This document shows, piece after piece, positions 6,468 to 6,708 of a DNA stretch of 6,708 nt. The notes beneath the pieces are model-generated. The model did not search any database. It worked only from the letters and a program-made list of their open reading frames with translations, and was not told where the DNA came from. Where the stretch lies: the NCBI GenBank assembly GCA_013152045.1, contig JAADGZ010000284.1, positions 1 to 6,708 of the forward strand, in the 5' to 3' direction. The position numbers and the translations under genes are program-made. Source of the stretch: Gammaproteobacteria bacterium. GTDB lineage: Bacteria > Pseudomonadota > Gammaproteobacteria > UBA6429 > Thiohalophilaceae. Numbering within the stretch: the stretch's first letter is position 1; every line of letters begins with the position of its first letter.

Positions 6468-6607
6468 AAAGATCAGGTTTTATGGGCTGCTATTTTTCTC
6501 ATAGCGAGATATTGCTCACACTGTATATGTGAATGCGGTTATTTCGCCCGGCCTATTAGGCAGATATTAAATGTGGTGGAAAAGACAGAATGAACGGGGA
6601 GCAGCGC

Positions 6608-6637
6608 TTGACTAGAATCTCTATTCTAATCTAGCAT
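6608..6637 (+). promoter_or_regulatory. Putative promoter with overlapping operator-like dyad for the right-edge regulator
   Basis: TTGACT (6608-6613) and TAGCAT (6632-6637) are 18 bp apart and could be -35 and -10. Between them TAGAAT (6613-6618) and ATTCTA (6623-6628) form a perfect 6-bp inverted repeat around CTCT, so a bound repressor would cover the spacer. This is the usual arrangement for an autoregulated TetR-family gene. The -10 lies only 5 bp before the ATG, which implies a leaderless or very short-leader mRNA, or that the true start is further downstream. Confidence 0.4.
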
Positions 6638-6642
6638 AGCGC

Positions 6643-6708
6643 ATGAGTATCTCTGTGCGCCGTCGGCAGGTTCGTGAAATTGTACTGGATTCTGCACTTT
6701 ACCTGTTT
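6643..6708 (+). CDS. N-terminus of a probable TetR/AcrR-family regulator, cut by window edge
   Basis: ATG at 6643 opens a frame that runs uninterrupted for 22 codons to the window end. The visible residues include RRRQVREIVLDSALYLF, which fits the first helix of TetR-family DNA-binding domains (pattern R-x-x-I-L-x-A-A-x-x-L-F). The rest of the helix-turn-helix lies outside. A promoter-like pair with an inverted repeat in its spacer lies immediately upstream, as expected for a self-repressing regulator. No Shine-Dalgarno precedes the ATG; GTG at 6655 is an alternative start. With only 22 residues the family call is tentative. Confidence 0.45.
   Translation, partial: MSISVRRRQVREIVLDSALYLF

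Larger units (their letters stand above)
6382..6642. other. Divergent intergenic region upstream of the lipoprotein gene and the right-edge gene
   Basis: No reading frame here resembles a protein. The region holds the proposed lipoprotein promoter (6438-6467), small palindromes (TCACA...TGTGA with a 7-base centre near 6513-6530; GCCT ATT AGGC near 6555) and the promoter/operator of the right-edge gene (6608-6637). The small palindromes are too short to interpret. Confidence 0.45.

Noticed and set aside
6513..6530. CRP or LexA site in the TCACA...TGTGA / CTGTATAT stretch
   Set aside because: The half-sites are in the wrong order and spacing for CRP (TGTGA-N6-TCACA), and there is no matching CAG half for LexA.

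Overview
The window looks like chromosomal DNA of a gammaproteobacterium. The proteins that can be recognised (valyl-tRNA synthetase, a polytopic family 39 glycosyltransferase, a VanZ-domain protein with a C-terminal galactose-binding-like module, and a lipoprotein with a GGG-type lipobox and Ig-like repeats) all read as Gram-negative and gamma-like. No 16S rRNA or other phylogenetic marker is present, so genus level cannot be given. By eye, valS is clearly GC-richer than the lipoprotein gene at the other end.

Layout. 1-1199 (minus): the first 399 codons of valS, starting at GTG and running off the left edge. 1200-1364: a divergent intergenic region with a good -10 box for valS, a perfect 7-bp dyad and a weaker promoter for the next gene. 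1365-2876 (plus): a 503-residue membrane glycosyltransferase of the GT39/ArnT-PMT type. 2879-3841 (minus): a 320-residue VanZ-like membrane protein with a C-terminal beta-sandwich-like domain, converging on the glycosyltransferase with only 2 bp between stop codons. 3842-4339: about 500 bp without a convincing gene, holding a strong perfect hairpin (4015-4049) and a 201-bp MITE-like element (4131-4331) with imperfect terminal inverted repeats, a 22-bp tandem duplication and palindromes of a dispersed-repeat type. 4340-6381 (minus): a surface lipoprotein gene with a 13-unit PVT linker and two cadherin-like/Ig domains. It is broken by a 5-bp tandem duplication (4653-4662) that cuts off its C-terminal fibronectin type III domain. 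6382-6642: regulatory and non-coding DNA. 6643-6708 (plus): the first 22 codons of what looks like a TetR-type regulator, with a promoter and an operator-like dyad just upstream.

How the parts relate. Apart from valS (translation), the window is about the cell envelope: a lipid-linked-sugar glycosyltransferase, a VanZ-type membrane protein, and an outer-membrane lipoprotein with adhesin-like modules. No operon joins them: every gene is divergent from or convergent with its neighbour. I found no convincing undescribed multi-gene system. The best leads are the exact 5-bp duplication that disrupts the lipoprotein (phase variation, recent decay or a sequence error), its expandable PVT tract, and the composite MITE-like repeat directly behind it.
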